DNA from: Seohaeicola sp024304985
GTDB taxonomy: Bacteria > Pseudomonadota > Alphaproteobacteria > Rhodobacterales > Rhodobacteraceae
Assembly: GCF_028802875.1 (NCBI RefSeq)
Contig: NZ_JARAMP010000002.1
Location: forward strand, 1 to 64,000
Direction: 5' to 3'
Length of the DNA: 64,000 nt
Positions within the stretch are counted from its first letter, which is position 1. The number at the start of each line of letters is the position of its first letter. Positions 1 to 8,476 of this stretch are shown here, one piece after another. The notes under the pieces are model-generated. The model did not search any database, was not told where the DNA came from, and was given only the letters and a program-made list of their open reading frames with translations. The translations under genes and the position numbers were made by a program.

Positions 1-104
1 GCCAGTCGCCGCGCCGCCTCCGCCGCACTCAACCCCGCCGGGTCCGAGTCCAGCGCCGACAGACAGGCATCGGCAGACTGGCTGTGCGGATCGGTCAGCA
101 GCAT
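1..104 (-). CDS. Cation-transporting P-type ATPase, N-terminal fragment (runs off the window)
   Basis: Only the first 34 codons lie in the window. They read MLLTDPHSQSADACLSALD and continue into GLSAAEAARRL. This matches the start of the cation-ATPase N-terminal domain of PacL-like Ca2+/Mg2+ pumps, where a short helix with the pattern GLs-x-x-EA-x-x-RL precedes the first membrane segments. The ATG at 104 has a strong Shine-Dalgarno sequence (AAAGGAG, 4 nt upstream). A perfect FNR box lies about 100 bp upstream, so the pump is probably induced at low oxygen. The catalytic DKTGT site and membrane segments are outside the window, so ion specificity cannot be judged. The family call is an inference from a short conserved motif. 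Confidence 0.6.
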   Translation of the reverse strand, partial: MLLTDPHSQSADACLSALDSDPAGLSAAEAARRL

Positions 105-203
105 CGGACTCCTTTCAGCGGGCCTTTTCCGGCATCACCGCCATGCGCCACAAGTCGCATCGGCAACCTTGAGGATATCTGCCCCGCGCCGCGCAACCGC
201 GCG

Positions 204-217
204 TTGATGTAAATCAA
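204..217. promoter_or_regulatory. Perfect FNR/FnrL box
   Basis: The 14 bases TTGATgtaaATCAA match the FNR/FnrL consensus TTGAT-N4-ATCAA with no mismatch. The site is in the 201-bp gap between the P-type ATPase fragment (start at 104) and the end of acr3 (306). Both genes read leftward, so the only start codon it can serve is that of the ATPase. In Rhodobacteraceae, FnrL controls low-oxygen genes from such sites. Regulation here is inferred from position and motif. Confidence 0.75.
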
Positions 218-305
218 ACCGGGCGCGAAAGACCCCCTGCCATCGCAGCGACGCGGCGTATCGCCGTAGCATGGCGCAAATTGCGGCACGCGGGCTCGGG
301 GTGGA

Positions 306-1334
306 TCACGCCGCCTCTGACGGAAACCGGCCACGCGTGCGATTGGCAAACCAGACCAGCGACAGCATCACCGGCACCTCGACCAGCACACCTACCACAG
401 TGACCAGCGCGGCCCCCGAGTTCAGCCCGAACAAACCGATGGCCACGGCCACCGCCAGTTCAAAGAAGTTGGACGTGCCGATCAACGCACAAGGGGCGGC
501 CACGTTATGCGGCACGCGCCAGCGCCAGGCCCAGGCATAGGCGATGGCAAAGATCCCATAGGACTGGATCAGGATCGGAGTCGCCAGCAGCAGGATCAGG
601 AACGGCCGGTCCAGAATGACATTCCCCTGAAACCCGAACAGCAGCACGACCGTCAGCAGCAAACCCAGCACCGAGGCGGGCTTGATCCGCGCCGTGAACC
701 CCGCGACGGCCGCCTCACCCCCCTGCCGCATCAGCCGCGCCCGCGTGATCGCCCCCGCCGTCAGGGGCAGCACCACATAGAGCACGACCGACAGCACCAG
801 CGTTTCCCACGGCACCGACAGTTCGGTCACACCCAGCAGAAGCGCCACAATGGGCGCGAAGGCAAAAACCATGATCACATCGTTGAGCGAAACCTGCACC
901 AGCGTGTAGTTCGGATCCCCCTTGGTCAGTTGCGACCAGACAAAGACCATCGCGGTGCAGGGGGCCGCCCCCAACAGGATCAACCCCGCGATATACTGAC
1001 CGGCATCCGCAGGGTCGATCAGGTCGGCAAAAACGTGATTGAAGAACAGCACACCCAGTGCCGCCATTGTGAAGGGCTTGATCAGCCAGTTCACGACCAC
1101 GGTGATGATCAACCCCTTCGGACGCTCGCCCACCCGCCCAAGCGCGGTGAAATCTACCGCAACCATCATCGGATAGACCATCGCCCAGATCAGCACCGCC
1201 ACCACAAGATTGACCGAGGCATATTCAACTGCGGCCAAAGCCGCAAAAACCCCTGGCAACAGGGTGGCCAGCACGATTCCCGCGATGATGCACAGGAAAA
1301 CCCAAAGCGTCAGAAAGCGTTCAAAAAGGGACAT
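306..1334 (-). CDS. acr3: ACR3-family arsenite efflux transporter
   Basis: A 342-residue integral membrane protein of the bile acid/arsenite (BART) superfamily that would export arsenite from the cytoplasm using the proton gradient. It has about ten hydrophobic segments. ACR3 hallmarks are visible: MVYPMMVAVDF in the second helix region, the cysteine of GAAPCTAMVFVWSQL in the central helix, and GTSNFFELAVAVAIGLFG near the C-terminus. The frame extends upstream to 1388, but MSLFERFLTLW at 1334 is the normal family start. No arsR, arsC or arsH lies beside it, and the neighbours (a P-type ATPase and a peptide-use operon) are unrelated. It may be controlled from elsewhere or be a stray copy of an ars locus. 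The family call is firm; substrate is inferred from the family. Confidence 0.9.
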   Translation of the reverse strand: MSLFERFLTLWVFLCIIAGIVLATLLPGVFAALAAVEYASVNLVVAVLIWAMVYPMMVAVDFTALGRVGERPKGLIITVVVNWLIKPFTMAALGVLFFNHVFADLIDPADAGQYIAGLILLGAAPCTAMVFVWSQLTKGDPNYTLVQVSLNDVIMVFAFAPIVALLLGVTELSVPWETLVLSVVLYVVLPLTAGAITRARLMRQGGEAAVAGFTARIKPASVLGLLLTVVLLFGFQGNVILDRPFLILLLATPILIQSYGIFAIAYAWAWRWRVPHNVAAPCALIGTSNFFELAVAVAIGLFGLNSGAALVTVVGVLVEVPVMLSLVWFANRTRGRFPSEAA

Positions 1335-1559
1335 GATCAATCGCCCTGCTCGGCAAGACACAGCACTCCGCGCCTTGCGTGACCTCACGCAACCTTAGAC
1401 CGCCCCGCAGCAGGCAGGTCAACTGGTCTCGCTGATCCGCACGGGAAGCAGGGCTTCGCACGCCAGCCGAGGAGCGACGCACAGTCAATGCATCGCGACT
1501 CTGCCACCGCCGGTGTGACGGCGCCACCACGCTGCGGGCCGCGCCGCCAGCACTCCGTC

Positions 1560-2957
1560 TCAGGCGGCGTTGCGCGCGGGTGTGCCGCCCTCGCCCAGAT
1601 CCCAGAACAGCCCCGCCATCAGGCGCAGCGCGTCACGGCACACGGGTTTGAGCACATGTTCATTCGGCGCATGCTGCGAGCAGCCGCGATAGGAATGCGG
1701 CACCCAGACCGTGGGCAGACCCAGAATGTCGGTGAAACTGTCATTGGGCAGAGATCCCGCAAGATTGGGCAGGATATGGGGCGCGCGCCCGGCGCTGCGT
1801 GTCAGGCTGTCGGCCACGAAGGCCACCCAAGGGTGATCCGGGTCCAGCCGTGTCGCGCGGAAGAACCCGCGATCATGCGGTTCGATCTGCACCGCCTCGA
1901 ACCCATGCGCGTCCAGATAGCGGCGCAGCGCGGGCAGGATATCCTCGGGATCGGTCCCCACGACATAGCGCAACTGGCAGGTGGCTCGCGCATGGGCCGA
2001 AATCGCATTCACCGGGGCCTCGGGCACACCGCTTTTCATCGCAAGGATCGCAAAGCTGTTCCAGCCATAGGCCCGCTCGGCCGGAGTCAGGCTTTCCTCG
2101 CCCCAATCGGTGTCGATGGCCGGCCCGTCCTCGGCATGGATCGGCAGCCCGTCCAGAGCCTTGCGCACCGCCGGGGTCAGGCTGTCGGGGCGCCATTCCG
2201 GGATGCGGATCTGGCCGCGCGCGTCAGTGATCGTGGCCAAGGCCTGTGTCAGGATCATCGCGGGGTCCGCCAGCAATCCGCCCCAGTTGCCCGAATGATG
2301 CGCCCCCTCGCGCAGATCGACGATCAGATCAAAGGTCACCCCCCCGCGCGATCCCATGAACATCGTCGGCACATCCGGTTGCAGACGCGGCCCGTCCGAG
2401 GCGATCAGCACATCAGCGGTCAACCTGTCCTTCTGCGCGGCAAAGAACTCGGGCAGACCCGGCGATCCCGTCTCTTCGCTCATCTCGATCACGATGCGCA
2501 CGTTGAAGCCAAGCCTGCCACGCGTGGCCAGAACCGCCTCTAGTGCGGCGATATTGATCAGATGCTGGCATTTGTTGTCCGCCGTGCCGCGCCCATACAG
2601 ACGATCCCCCTCCTCAACCAGCGTGAACGGATGCAGCCCCTCGCGCCATTGGTCGGTCTGGGCACGGATCACATCGCCGTGGCCATAGGTCAGGATCGTG
2701 GGCAGATCGTCCCCTTCATGCCGCTCGCCGATCAGCAGCGGGCCGCCGCGCGGGTCGGGATTGGCAAAGATCGTGCAGGCAAATCCCAACGCGACCAGAC
2801 GAGGCTCCATCGCCTCGGTCAGATAGCGCATCAGTTCCACGGCCTGGTTCGGGTTCTGGCTTTCCGTCTGAAAGCCGACAAGACCGGCCAGATCCGACTG
2901 GAAGCTGCCCCCGTCGAAGTAAGAGGAGATGGTCTCGATCGCGGTGTCACGGGTCAT
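1560..2957 (-). CDS. M20 family metallopeptidase (dipeptidase-like), last gene of the peptide-use operon
   Basis: A zinc-dependent peptidase of about 465 residues in the ArgE/DapE/CPG2 group. Metal and catalytic motifs are in order: YGHGDVI (ligand His and the Asp two residues on), GRGTADNKCQHL (bridging Asp), and EMSEETGSPGL (catalytic Glu pair). A dimerisation domain and a C-terminal metal-binding His region follow. There is no signal peptide, so it acts in the cytoplasm. It follows ggt by 4 nt and is the distal gene of the dpp-ggt operon, so hydrolysis of the Cys-Gly-type dipeptide left after removal of a gamma-glutamyl group is a sensible role (inference). An ATG at 2972 is also in frame; MTRDTAIE at 2957 fits homologues better and avoids overlapping ggt. 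Confidence 0.85.
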   Translation of the reverse strand: MTRDTAIETISSYFDGGSFQSDLAGLVGFQTESQNPNQAVELMRYLTEAMEPRLVALGFACTIFANPDPRGGPLLIGERHEGDDLPTILTYGHGDVIRAQTDQWREGLHPFTLVEEGDRLYGRGTADNKCQHLINIAALEAVLATRGRLGFNVRIVIEMSEETGSPGLPEFFAAQKDRLTADVLIASDGPRLQPDVPTMFMGSRGGVTFDLIVDLREGAHHSGNWGGLLADPAMILTQALATITDARGQIRIPEWRPDSLTPAVRKALDGLPIHAEDGPAIDTDWGEESLTPAERAYGWNSFAILAMKSGVPEAPVNAISAHARATCQLRYVVGTDPEDILPALRRYLDAHGFEAVQIEPHDRGFFRATRLDPDHPWVAFVADSLTRSAGRAPHILPNLAGSLPNDSFTDILGLPTVWVPHSYRGCSQHAPNEHVLKPVCRDALRLMAGLFWDLGEGGTPARNAA

Positions 2958-2961
2958 GCTG

Positions 2962-4542
2962 TCAGCTTTCATGGGTCATATCTTCGGAAATGGCGTCGCC
3001 CCAGGGCGACATGATCTCGGTGCAGCCGGAGTTCAGCTTTCCGCGCCGCATCACACCCGCCGGGCAGGCAAAGGCATAGGGAAAGATCGTCCGTCTGGTC
3101 GTCGTCACCTTATGCGTCTGGCGCAACCTGTCCAGCACTTCGCGCGGCAGCGCGTCATCGGCGATCAGCTGATCCCCTGACACATCCATGCGCGGCTGGT
3201 GGAAACTGTCTGCCAGATCCATGCCGAAATCGGTCACGCAAGACGAGAGCTGCGCCACAGCCCCCATGATCTTGCGCCCGCCGGATGCCCCAAAAGCGAA
3301 ACGCCGCTCACCCTGTTCGCCGATCACCGGGCAGACATTCATCAGACAACGCTTACCGGGTCCCAGCGAATTGGGACGTCCCTGCACCGGATCGAACCAC
3401 ATGATCCCGTTGTTCATCAGAAATCCGGTGCTGGGCGACACGACGCGCGATCCAAAGATCGACAGCAGCGTCTGTGTCTGCGCCACCATATTGCCCTGCC
3501 GGTCCACGACCGAGAAATGGGTGGTGCAGCCCGGCGCCTCAGGGCTTTCACCAGTATCGCCCATTGATTCCAGCCGCGCCGCATAGGCCGATTGCAACGC
3601 CCCTGCCATCGCAGCATAGCTGTCAGCGCCCGGCCTGTCTCCCATCCGCGCCTCGGCCAGATGGGCAAAGGTATCGCGGAAGGTCGGCCCTGCCGTCAGC
3701 CCCGGCACCACATGAAACCGCGCATCGCGATAGGCAAAGCTCAGCGGATCATGAAAGCGCGCCTGATAGCCGCGCAGATCATCAACTGTCAGGCAGCCGC
3801 CCTTGGCCTGCACATCCGCCGCCATCGCCGCGCCCAGATCACCGTCATAAAGCGCACGCGCCCCATGCCGCGCGATCTGGTCCAGACTGTCGGCCATGCG
3901 GGACTGGTCCAGCCGCTTGTCCGCAAGCGCCGTCCAGCCGCTGATCGTGGGCCATTGCCCATCCTCAAGGAACAGCGCCGCCGCATCCGCATCCTTGGCC
4001 AGTTCGCGTGTGCAGGACGCGATGACCAGCGCCGCGAACCAATCCACCAGCAGGCCTTGCCGCGCATGGTCGATCGCCGGAGACACAAGCTCGGCCCAAG
4101 GCATCCGGCCATAACGCGCATGGGCTTGACCCAACCCGTCCACGACCCCCGGCACCGCAATGGCCGTGGCACCCTGCACGTTGCGGTCACCCTCCACATG
4201 CTCCCATGGAAACAGATCACCCGCCGCGCCGCGCCCGCTCAGCGGATAGTCGGCCGGATCAAGCGCCGCAGGCGCGCGCATCCCGTGGTTCAGCGCCACC
4301 GCCTGCCCTTGCTCGGCGCGCCACAGCATCATGGCCCCGCCCCCGGCAGGCCCGCTCATCCAAGGCTCCAGCACGCCGATCACGAAAGACGTGGCGACAG
4401 CCGCATCCACGGCATCGCCACCCGCCGCAAGAACCTCGGCCCCCGCCAGCGCGGCCAGCCTGTGCTGCGCGGCGACAACGCCATGTTCGGTTTCGATGAC
4501 CGTCTTGCGGGTCACCATGCTGCGTGACAGGTTCAACGACAT
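2962..4542 (-). CDS. ggt: Gamma-glutamyltransferase, apparently cytoplasmic
   Basis: A 526-residue Ntn-hydrolase that cleaves the gamma-glutamyl bond of glutathione and related peptides. The autoprocessing site is visible in CTTHFSVVDRQGN, whose threonine becomes the N-terminal nucleophile of the small subunit. Downstream are MNNGIMWFDP and PGKRCLMNVCPVI, where family members bind the substrate carboxylates. The N-terminal half has the usual GGDAVDAAVA helix and GPAGGGAMMLW. The chosen start MSLNLSRSMV (SD AGGA, 8 nt) lacks a signal peptide, unlike the periplasmic E. coli enzyme. With the ABC transporter genes directly upstream this suggests that the substrate is imported first and cleaved inside. 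The frame continues upstream to 4722, but that stretch overlaps the ATPase gene and has no family similarity. Confidence 0.92.
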   Translation of the reverse strand: MSLNLSRSMVTRKTVIETEHGVVAAQHRLAALAGAEVLAAGGDAVDAAVATSFVIGVLEPWMSGPAGGGAMMLWRAEQGQAVALNHGMRAPAALDPADYPLSGRGAAGDLFPWEHVEGDRNVQGATAIAVPGVVDGLGQAHARYGRMPWAELVSPAIDHARQGLLVDWFAALVIASCTRELAKDADAAALFLEDGQWPTISGWTALADKRLDQSRMADSLDQIARHGARALYDGDLGAAMAADVQAKGGCLTVDDLRGYQARFHDPLSFAYRDARFHVVPGLTAGPTFRDTFAHLAEARMGDRPGADSYAAMAGALQSAYAARLESMGDTGESPEAPGCTTHFSVVDRQGNMVAQTQTLLSIFGSRVVSPSTGFLMNNGIMWFDPVQGRPNSLGPGKRCLMNVCPVIGEQGERRFAFGASGGRKIMGAVAQLSSCVTDFGMDLADSFHQPRMDVSGDQLIADDALPREVLDRLRQTHKVTTTRRTIFPYAFACPAGVMRRGKLNSGCTEIMSPWGDAISEDMTHES

Positions 4543-4546
4543 CTGA

Positions 4547-5542
4547 TCATTCCTGCGCATACATGGCGGTTTGCGGATCATGCAGGTGACAGGCCACATG
4601 ACCTTCGGGCGTATCGATGGACCGGGGGAATGTCCTGCGGCACAGATCCGTGGCGCGCGGACAGCGCGGGTGGAAGTGGCAGCCCGGCGGTGGCGCGATC
4701 GGATTGGGATAGGCCATGCCAAGCTGCGTATCGGGCACGCCCAGACCCGGCTCGGGCGTCAGAACCGATTTCAGCAGGGCCTGCGTATAGGGATGACGCG
4801 GCGCGTCGAACAGACCCGCCACGCTGTTCTCCTCGACGATCCGGCCCAGATACATCACAGCCACCCTTGTCGCCAGATGCTCGACCACGGCAAGGTTGTG
4901 GCTGATGAACAGATAGGTCAGACCGAACTCGCGCCGCAGATCGCCCAGCAGGTTCAGAATCTGGCTCTGCACCGACACATCCAAAGCCGAGGTCGGCTCG
5001 TCGCAGATCACCACCTCGGGCTTCATGATCAGCGCGCGGGCAATCGCGACCCGCTGGCGCTGACCGCCCGACATCTGGCTGGGAAAGGTGTTCATCACCC
5101 GCGCGGGCAGTCCCACCACATCCAGAATCTCGCGCACCTGCTTGGTCCGGCTCGCCTCATCCCCGATCCCATGCACCCGCAAGGGCAGCGAGATGATGTC
5201 GTAAATGCTCTTGCGCGGGTTGAGCGAGGAATAGGGGTCCTGAAAGATCGGCTGAATCCGCCGCGCCAGCGCCAGCCGTCCCTGCGCCGAGATATCCTCG
5301 CCATCCACCAGCACCTGTCCCGCCGTCGGAGCCTCCAGTCCCAGCAGGATCTTGGCCAGCGTGGACTTGCCGCAACCGGATTCCCCCACCAGTCCCAGAA
5401 CCTCGCCCCGGCCCAGTTGCAACGACACGTCATTGACGGCTGTCAGCGGCTTGACGCCACCGAACAGGCCCTGCTTGACGCGATAGGTCTTGGTGACGCC
5501 CGACAGTTCCAGAACCGGGCTTTGGGTCACGGTATCTTTCAT
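4547..5542 (-). CDS. Peptide ABC transporter ATP-binding protein (DppF/OppF type)
   Basis: A 331-residue ATPase that powers import through the neighbouring permeases. Visible motifs are Walker A GESGCGKSTL, the signature MSGGQRQRVAIARAL, Walker B VVICDEPTSALD, and the switch His in LFISHNLAVV. The C-terminal oligopeptide-type extension has the cysteine-rich GCHFHPRCPRATDLC, which carries an iron-sulfur cluster in some Dpp ATPases. It overlaps the upstream DppD-type gene by 4 nt (ATGA at 5539-5542), so the two ATPases are probably translationally coupled and made in equal amounts. The next gene, ggt, starts 4 nt after its stop. Assignment to the dipeptide/oligopeptide/glutathione transporter class is secure; the exact substrate is inferred from the operon. 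Confidence 0.92.
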   Translation of the reverse strand: MKDTVTQSPVLELSGVTKTYRVKQGLFGGVKPLTAVNDVSLQLGRGEVLGLVGESGCGKSTLAKILLGLEAPTAGQVLVDGEDISAQGRLALARRIQPIFQDPYSSLNPRKSIYDIISLPLRVHGIGDEASRTKQVREILDVVGLPARVMNTFPSQMSGGQRQRVAIARALIMKPEVVICDEPTSALDVSVQSQILNLLGDLRREFGLTYLFISHNLAVVEHLATRVAVMYLGRIVEENSVAGLFDAPRHPYTQALLKSVLTPEPGLGVPDTQLGMAYPNPIAPPPGCHFHPRCPRATDLCRRTFPRSIDTPEGHVACHLHDPQTAMYAQE

Positions 5543-6537
5543 GCCGTCAGCTCCTTCTCGTCATGGCGCTTTCCATCGGGGAAAATGCAGCGGAACGCAT
5601 GATCTCCGTCCACGCGTTTCGGTATGGGGCCGCGACACTCCATCGTCGCATGCGGACAGCGCGTGCGGAACACGCAGCCCTCCACCGCGCCCACCAGAGA
5701 CGGCACGATGCCCGGAATGGTGCCCAACTGGCTGCCCCGCGCGGTCTTGCCGGGCAAGGGAATGCAGCGCAACAAGCCCCGCGTATAGGGATGCGTGGGC
5801 GCGTTGAAGATCTCGCCCACCGGGCCGGTCTCGACCAGCTCGCCCGCATACATGACCGCCACCTTGTCCGCGACCCGCGCCACGACACCCAGATCGTGGG
5901 TGATCAGGATCATCGCCATGTTCATCTCGCGCCCTAGATCATGCAGCAACCGCAGGATCTGCGCCTGAATGGTCACATCCAGCGCCGTCGTCGGCTCATC
6001 CGCGATGATCAGTTCCGGCTCGCACATCAGCGCCATCGCGATCATCACCCGCTGCCGCAACCCGCCCGACAACTGATGCGGATATTGCGACAGCCGGCTT
6101 TCCGCCGCCGTGATCCCCACCTTTTCCAGCAGTTCAACCGCCCGCGCCCGCGCCGCGGCCCGCGTCACATTGCGGTGCAACAGCAACGCCTCGGCCAGTT
6201 GATCCCCGATCGTATAGGCCGGGTTCAGCGAGGTCATCGGCTCCTGAAAGATCATCGCCATCCGCGCCCCGCGCAGCGACCGCATCTTGCGGCTGTCCGC
6301 CGTGGTCAGTTCCGTCCCGTCAAAGGTCATGCGATCCGCGCTGCGCTTGATGCCCTTGCCCAGCAGCCCCATCAGCGCCAGCGAGGTCAGGGATTTCCCC
6401 GATCCGCTTTCACCCACGATGCACAGAGTCTCGCCCCGGTTCAGGTCGAAATCGATGCCGCGCACCGCATGCAGCGTGCCGCTGCCCGTGGGGATGTCCA
6501 GCGTCAGGTTGCGGACACTCAGAAGAGGTTCAGACAT
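5539..6537 (-). CDS. Peptide ABC transporter ATP-binding protein (DppD/OppD type)
   Basis: The second ATPase of the heterodimeric nucleotide-binding pair, 332 residues. It shows Walker A VGESGSGKSLTS, signature LSGGLRQRVMIAMAL, Walker B LIIADEPTTALD and the H-loop ILITHDLGVV. The signature Gln is replaced by Leu (SGGL), as is common in DppD/OppD. The oligopeptide-type C-terminus contains EGCVFRTRCPHATMEC. It lies 3 nt after the DppC-type permease and overlaps the DppF-type gene by 4 nt. Its role is ATP-driven import of peptides together with the binding protein encoded at 8477-9994. Confidence 0.92.
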   Translation of the reverse strand: MSEPLLSVRNLTLDIPTGSGTLHAVRGIDFDLNRGETLCIVGESGSGKSLTSLALMGLLGKGIKRSADRMTFDGTELTTADSRKMRSLRGARMAMIFQEPMTSLNPAYTIGDQLAEALLLHRNVTRAAARARAVELLEKVGITAAESRLSQYPHQLSGGLRQRVMIAMALMCEPELIIADEPTTALDVTIQAQILRLLHDLGREMNMAMILITHDLGVVARVADKVAVMYAGELVETGPVGEIFNAPTHPYTRGLLRCIPLPGKTARGSQLGTIPGIVPSLVGAVEGCVFRTRCPHATMECRGPIPKRVDGDHAFRCIFPDGKRHDEKELTA

Positions 6538-6540
6538 CGG

Positions 6541-7443
6541 TCAGCTCCGGTTCTCAGGGGCGGTGACATCGCGCAGACCGTCACCCATCAGGTTGATCGC
6601 CAGCACCAGCACGAACAGCACCGCGCCGGGGATCAGCACCAGCCATGGCTCGAACAGCATCATGTTCTTGCCCTCGGACACCATCAGACCCCAGCTTGGC
6701 GTCGGCGGCTGCACCCCCAGACCAAGGAAGGACAGCGCCGCCTCCAGCAGGATCGCATGGGCCATTTCCAGCGTGACCACCACGATCAGGTTGTTGGCGA
6801 TGTTCGGCATGATCTCGGACAAAAGGATGCGCGGGGTCGAGGCGCCAATGACCTGCGCCGCCGCCACATATTCGCGCCGCCGCACTTGCATGGTGGACGC
6901 GCGCATGACGACCGCGAAACGATCCCACAGCAGCAGGCCCAGAACCACGATCACCACCTCCAGCGATCCGCCAAGGATCGCGACCACGGCCAGCGCCACC
7001 AGCACCACGGGCATGGCCAGCCGCACATTGATCAGGAATGTCACGACAGTATCGACCTTGCCGCCGAAATAGCCCGCAGCCACGCCCATCGCCGTGCCGA
7101 TCACACCGGAAATCAACGCCGCCACCGCCCCGATCAGCAGCGACACCCGCGCGCCATAGATCAGCCGCGACAGATAATCCCGCCCCAGATGGTCAGTGCC
7201 CAATGGATGGTCCCACGAGCCCCCCATGAACACAGGCGGCTCCATCCGCGTCATCAGGCTTTGGGCATAGGGATCATGCGGAGCCAGCCACGGCGCGAAG
7301 ATCGCAACCAGCGTCAGCAGCAGCAGAACCACCAGACCGATCAGCAGGCCCTGATGCCCAAAGACGCGCTTGCGCAGCATCTGCCCCGGCGTGGGGCCCG
7401 TGATCTCGTTTAGCAAACGGTCATGCGATGTCACATCAGCCAT
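6541..7443 (-). CDS. Peptide ABC transporter permease (DppC type)
   Basis: A 300-residue inner-membrane permease with about six hydrophobic segments. The N-terminal OppC-type helix region is followed by HDPYAQSLMTRM and the family motif GTDHLGRDYLSRLIYGARVSL. The EAA-type coupling loop, which docks on the ATPases, lies around EYVAAAQVIGASTPRILL. The conserved C-terminal run ALSFLGLGVQPPTPSWG identifies the DppC/GsiD class. It begins 1 nt after the stop of the DppB-type permease and ends 3 nt before the DppD-type ATPase. Confidence 0.92.
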   Translation of the reverse strand: MADVTSHDRLLNEITGPTPGQMLRKRVFGHQGLLIGLVVLLLLTLVAIFAPWLAPHDPYAQSLMTRMEPPVFMGGSWDHPLGTDHLGRDYLSRLIYGARVSLLIGAVAALISGVIGTAMGVAAGYFGGKVDTVVTFLINVRLAMPVVLVALAVVAILGGSLEVVIVVLGLLLWDRFAVVMRASTMQVRRREYVAAAQVIGASTPRILLSEIMPNIANNLIVVVTLEMAHAILLEAALSFLGLGVQPPTPSWGLMVSEGKNMMLFEPWLVLIPGAVLFVLVLAINLMGDGLRDVTAPENRS

Positions 7444-7444
7444 G

Positions 7445-8362
7445 TCAGCTGCTCCTCATGCGGGGATCAAGCCAGGCGTTCAGCACATCGGCCAGAAAGG
7501 TGAACACGATGTAGAACATCGAAAAGATCAGGATCAGCGCCTGCACGGTCGGCAGGTCGTTGCGCGCGATGCTCTCCCAGGCCAGATACCCGGCCCCGTG
7601 CAGCGCAAAGATCGACTCCACCACGATGGACCCGCCCAGCATGAAGCCCATCTGCACGGCGGCCAGACTGACCACCGGGATGATCGCATTGCGCAGCGCA
7701 TGGCGGAACAGAACGCGCGTCTCGTTCGCGCCCTTGGCCCGCGCCGTGCGGATGTAGTCGGAGGACAGCACATCCAGCATCCCCGCCCGCGTCAGGCGCA
7801 TGATGGCGGGCATCGCGTAATAGCCCAGCACGATGGTCGGCATCACGAAATGCCGCCATGTCCCGGTGCCCGATGGTGGCAACCAGCCCAGCTGGATGGC
7901 AAAGACCACGATCAGGATCAGACCGAACCAGAAGCTTGGCATCGCCTGCCCCGCGACCGAAATGAAAAGTGCGGCACGGTCAATCAGCGAATTGGGCCGG
8001 ATCGCCGCCACCACACCCAGGGGCACGGCCGTCAGCAGCGCGAAACTGATCCCGCAGACACCCAGCAGCATCGTCACGCCCAGCCTGTCCGCAATCAGCG
8101 ACGCCACCGGCAGCTTGAAGTAGTAGCTTTCGCCGAAATCACCCCGCAGGGCGGACCAAAGCCATTCGCCATATTGCACCAGCATGGGCCGGTCGAAGCC
8201 ATAAAGCCTGCGCAGCGCCTCGATATCCTCGCCACTCGCGGTTTCCCCCGCAAGCGCCGCCGCCGGATCACCCGACAGGAACAGCAGGCTGAAGCTGATA
8301 AAAGACACGGTGAAGGCGACAAGGACAGCCAACCCAAGCCGTTTGAGTATGAAGTGAAGCAC
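7445..8362 (-). CDS. Peptide ABC transporter permease (DppB type)
   Basis: A 305-residue permease that pairs with the DppC-type protein. It starts with a single helix (FILKRLGLAVLVAFTVSFI), followed by GDPAAALAGE and the large domain. The EAA-type loop is DYIRTARAKGANETRVLFRHALRNA, and the C-terminal PRM(R) ending is typical of DppB. There is no ATG start. Both GTG at 8374 and GTG at 8362 are in frame. I prefer 8362 because AAGGTG lies 9 nt upstream and homologues begin a few residues before the first helix. A 26-nt hairpin separates it from the upstream binding-protein gene. Confidence 0.88.
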   Translation of the reverse strand: MLHFILKRLGLAVLVAFTVSFISFSLLFLSGDPAAALAGETASGEDIEALRRLYGFDRPMLVQYGEWLWSALRGDFGESYYFKLPVASLIADRLGVTMLLGVCGISFALLTAVPLGVVAAIRPNSLIDRAALFISVAGQAMPSFWFGLILIVVFAIQLGWLPPSGTGTWRHFVMPTIVLGYYAMPAIMRLTRAGMLDVLSSDYIRTARAKGANETRVLFRHALRNAIIPVVSLAAVQMGFMLGGSIVVESIFALHGAGYLAWESIARNDLPTVQALILIFSMFYIVFTFLADVLNAWLDPRMRSS

Positions 8363-8443
8363 GGGATCAATCACCTTGGATTTGCGCAGCAGACCCTTGG
8401 CCGCTGCGTATGATCTTGGCCCAACGGTCCGGGCCAGTCAGAA

Positions 8444-8469
8444 TGCGGGGGCGCACAGGCACCCCCGCA
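8444..8469 (-). terminator. Intercistronic hairpin between the binding protein and permease genes
   Basis: TGCGGGGG and CCCCCGCA form an 8-bp perfect stem around a 10-nt loop, directly downstream of the binding-protein stop codon. No T-run follows on the transcribed strand, so it is more likely a partial terminator or an mRNA-stabilising hairpin than a full stop. Such hairpins commonly raise binding-protein levels above those of the permeases. Confidence 0.55.
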
Positions 8470-8476
8470 ACAGGTC

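Noticed and set aside
5941..7413. 490-residue His/Gln/Arg-rich open frame opposite the DppD/DppC-type genes
   Set aside because: It spans two real genes antisense and has the skewed composition of a shadow frame.
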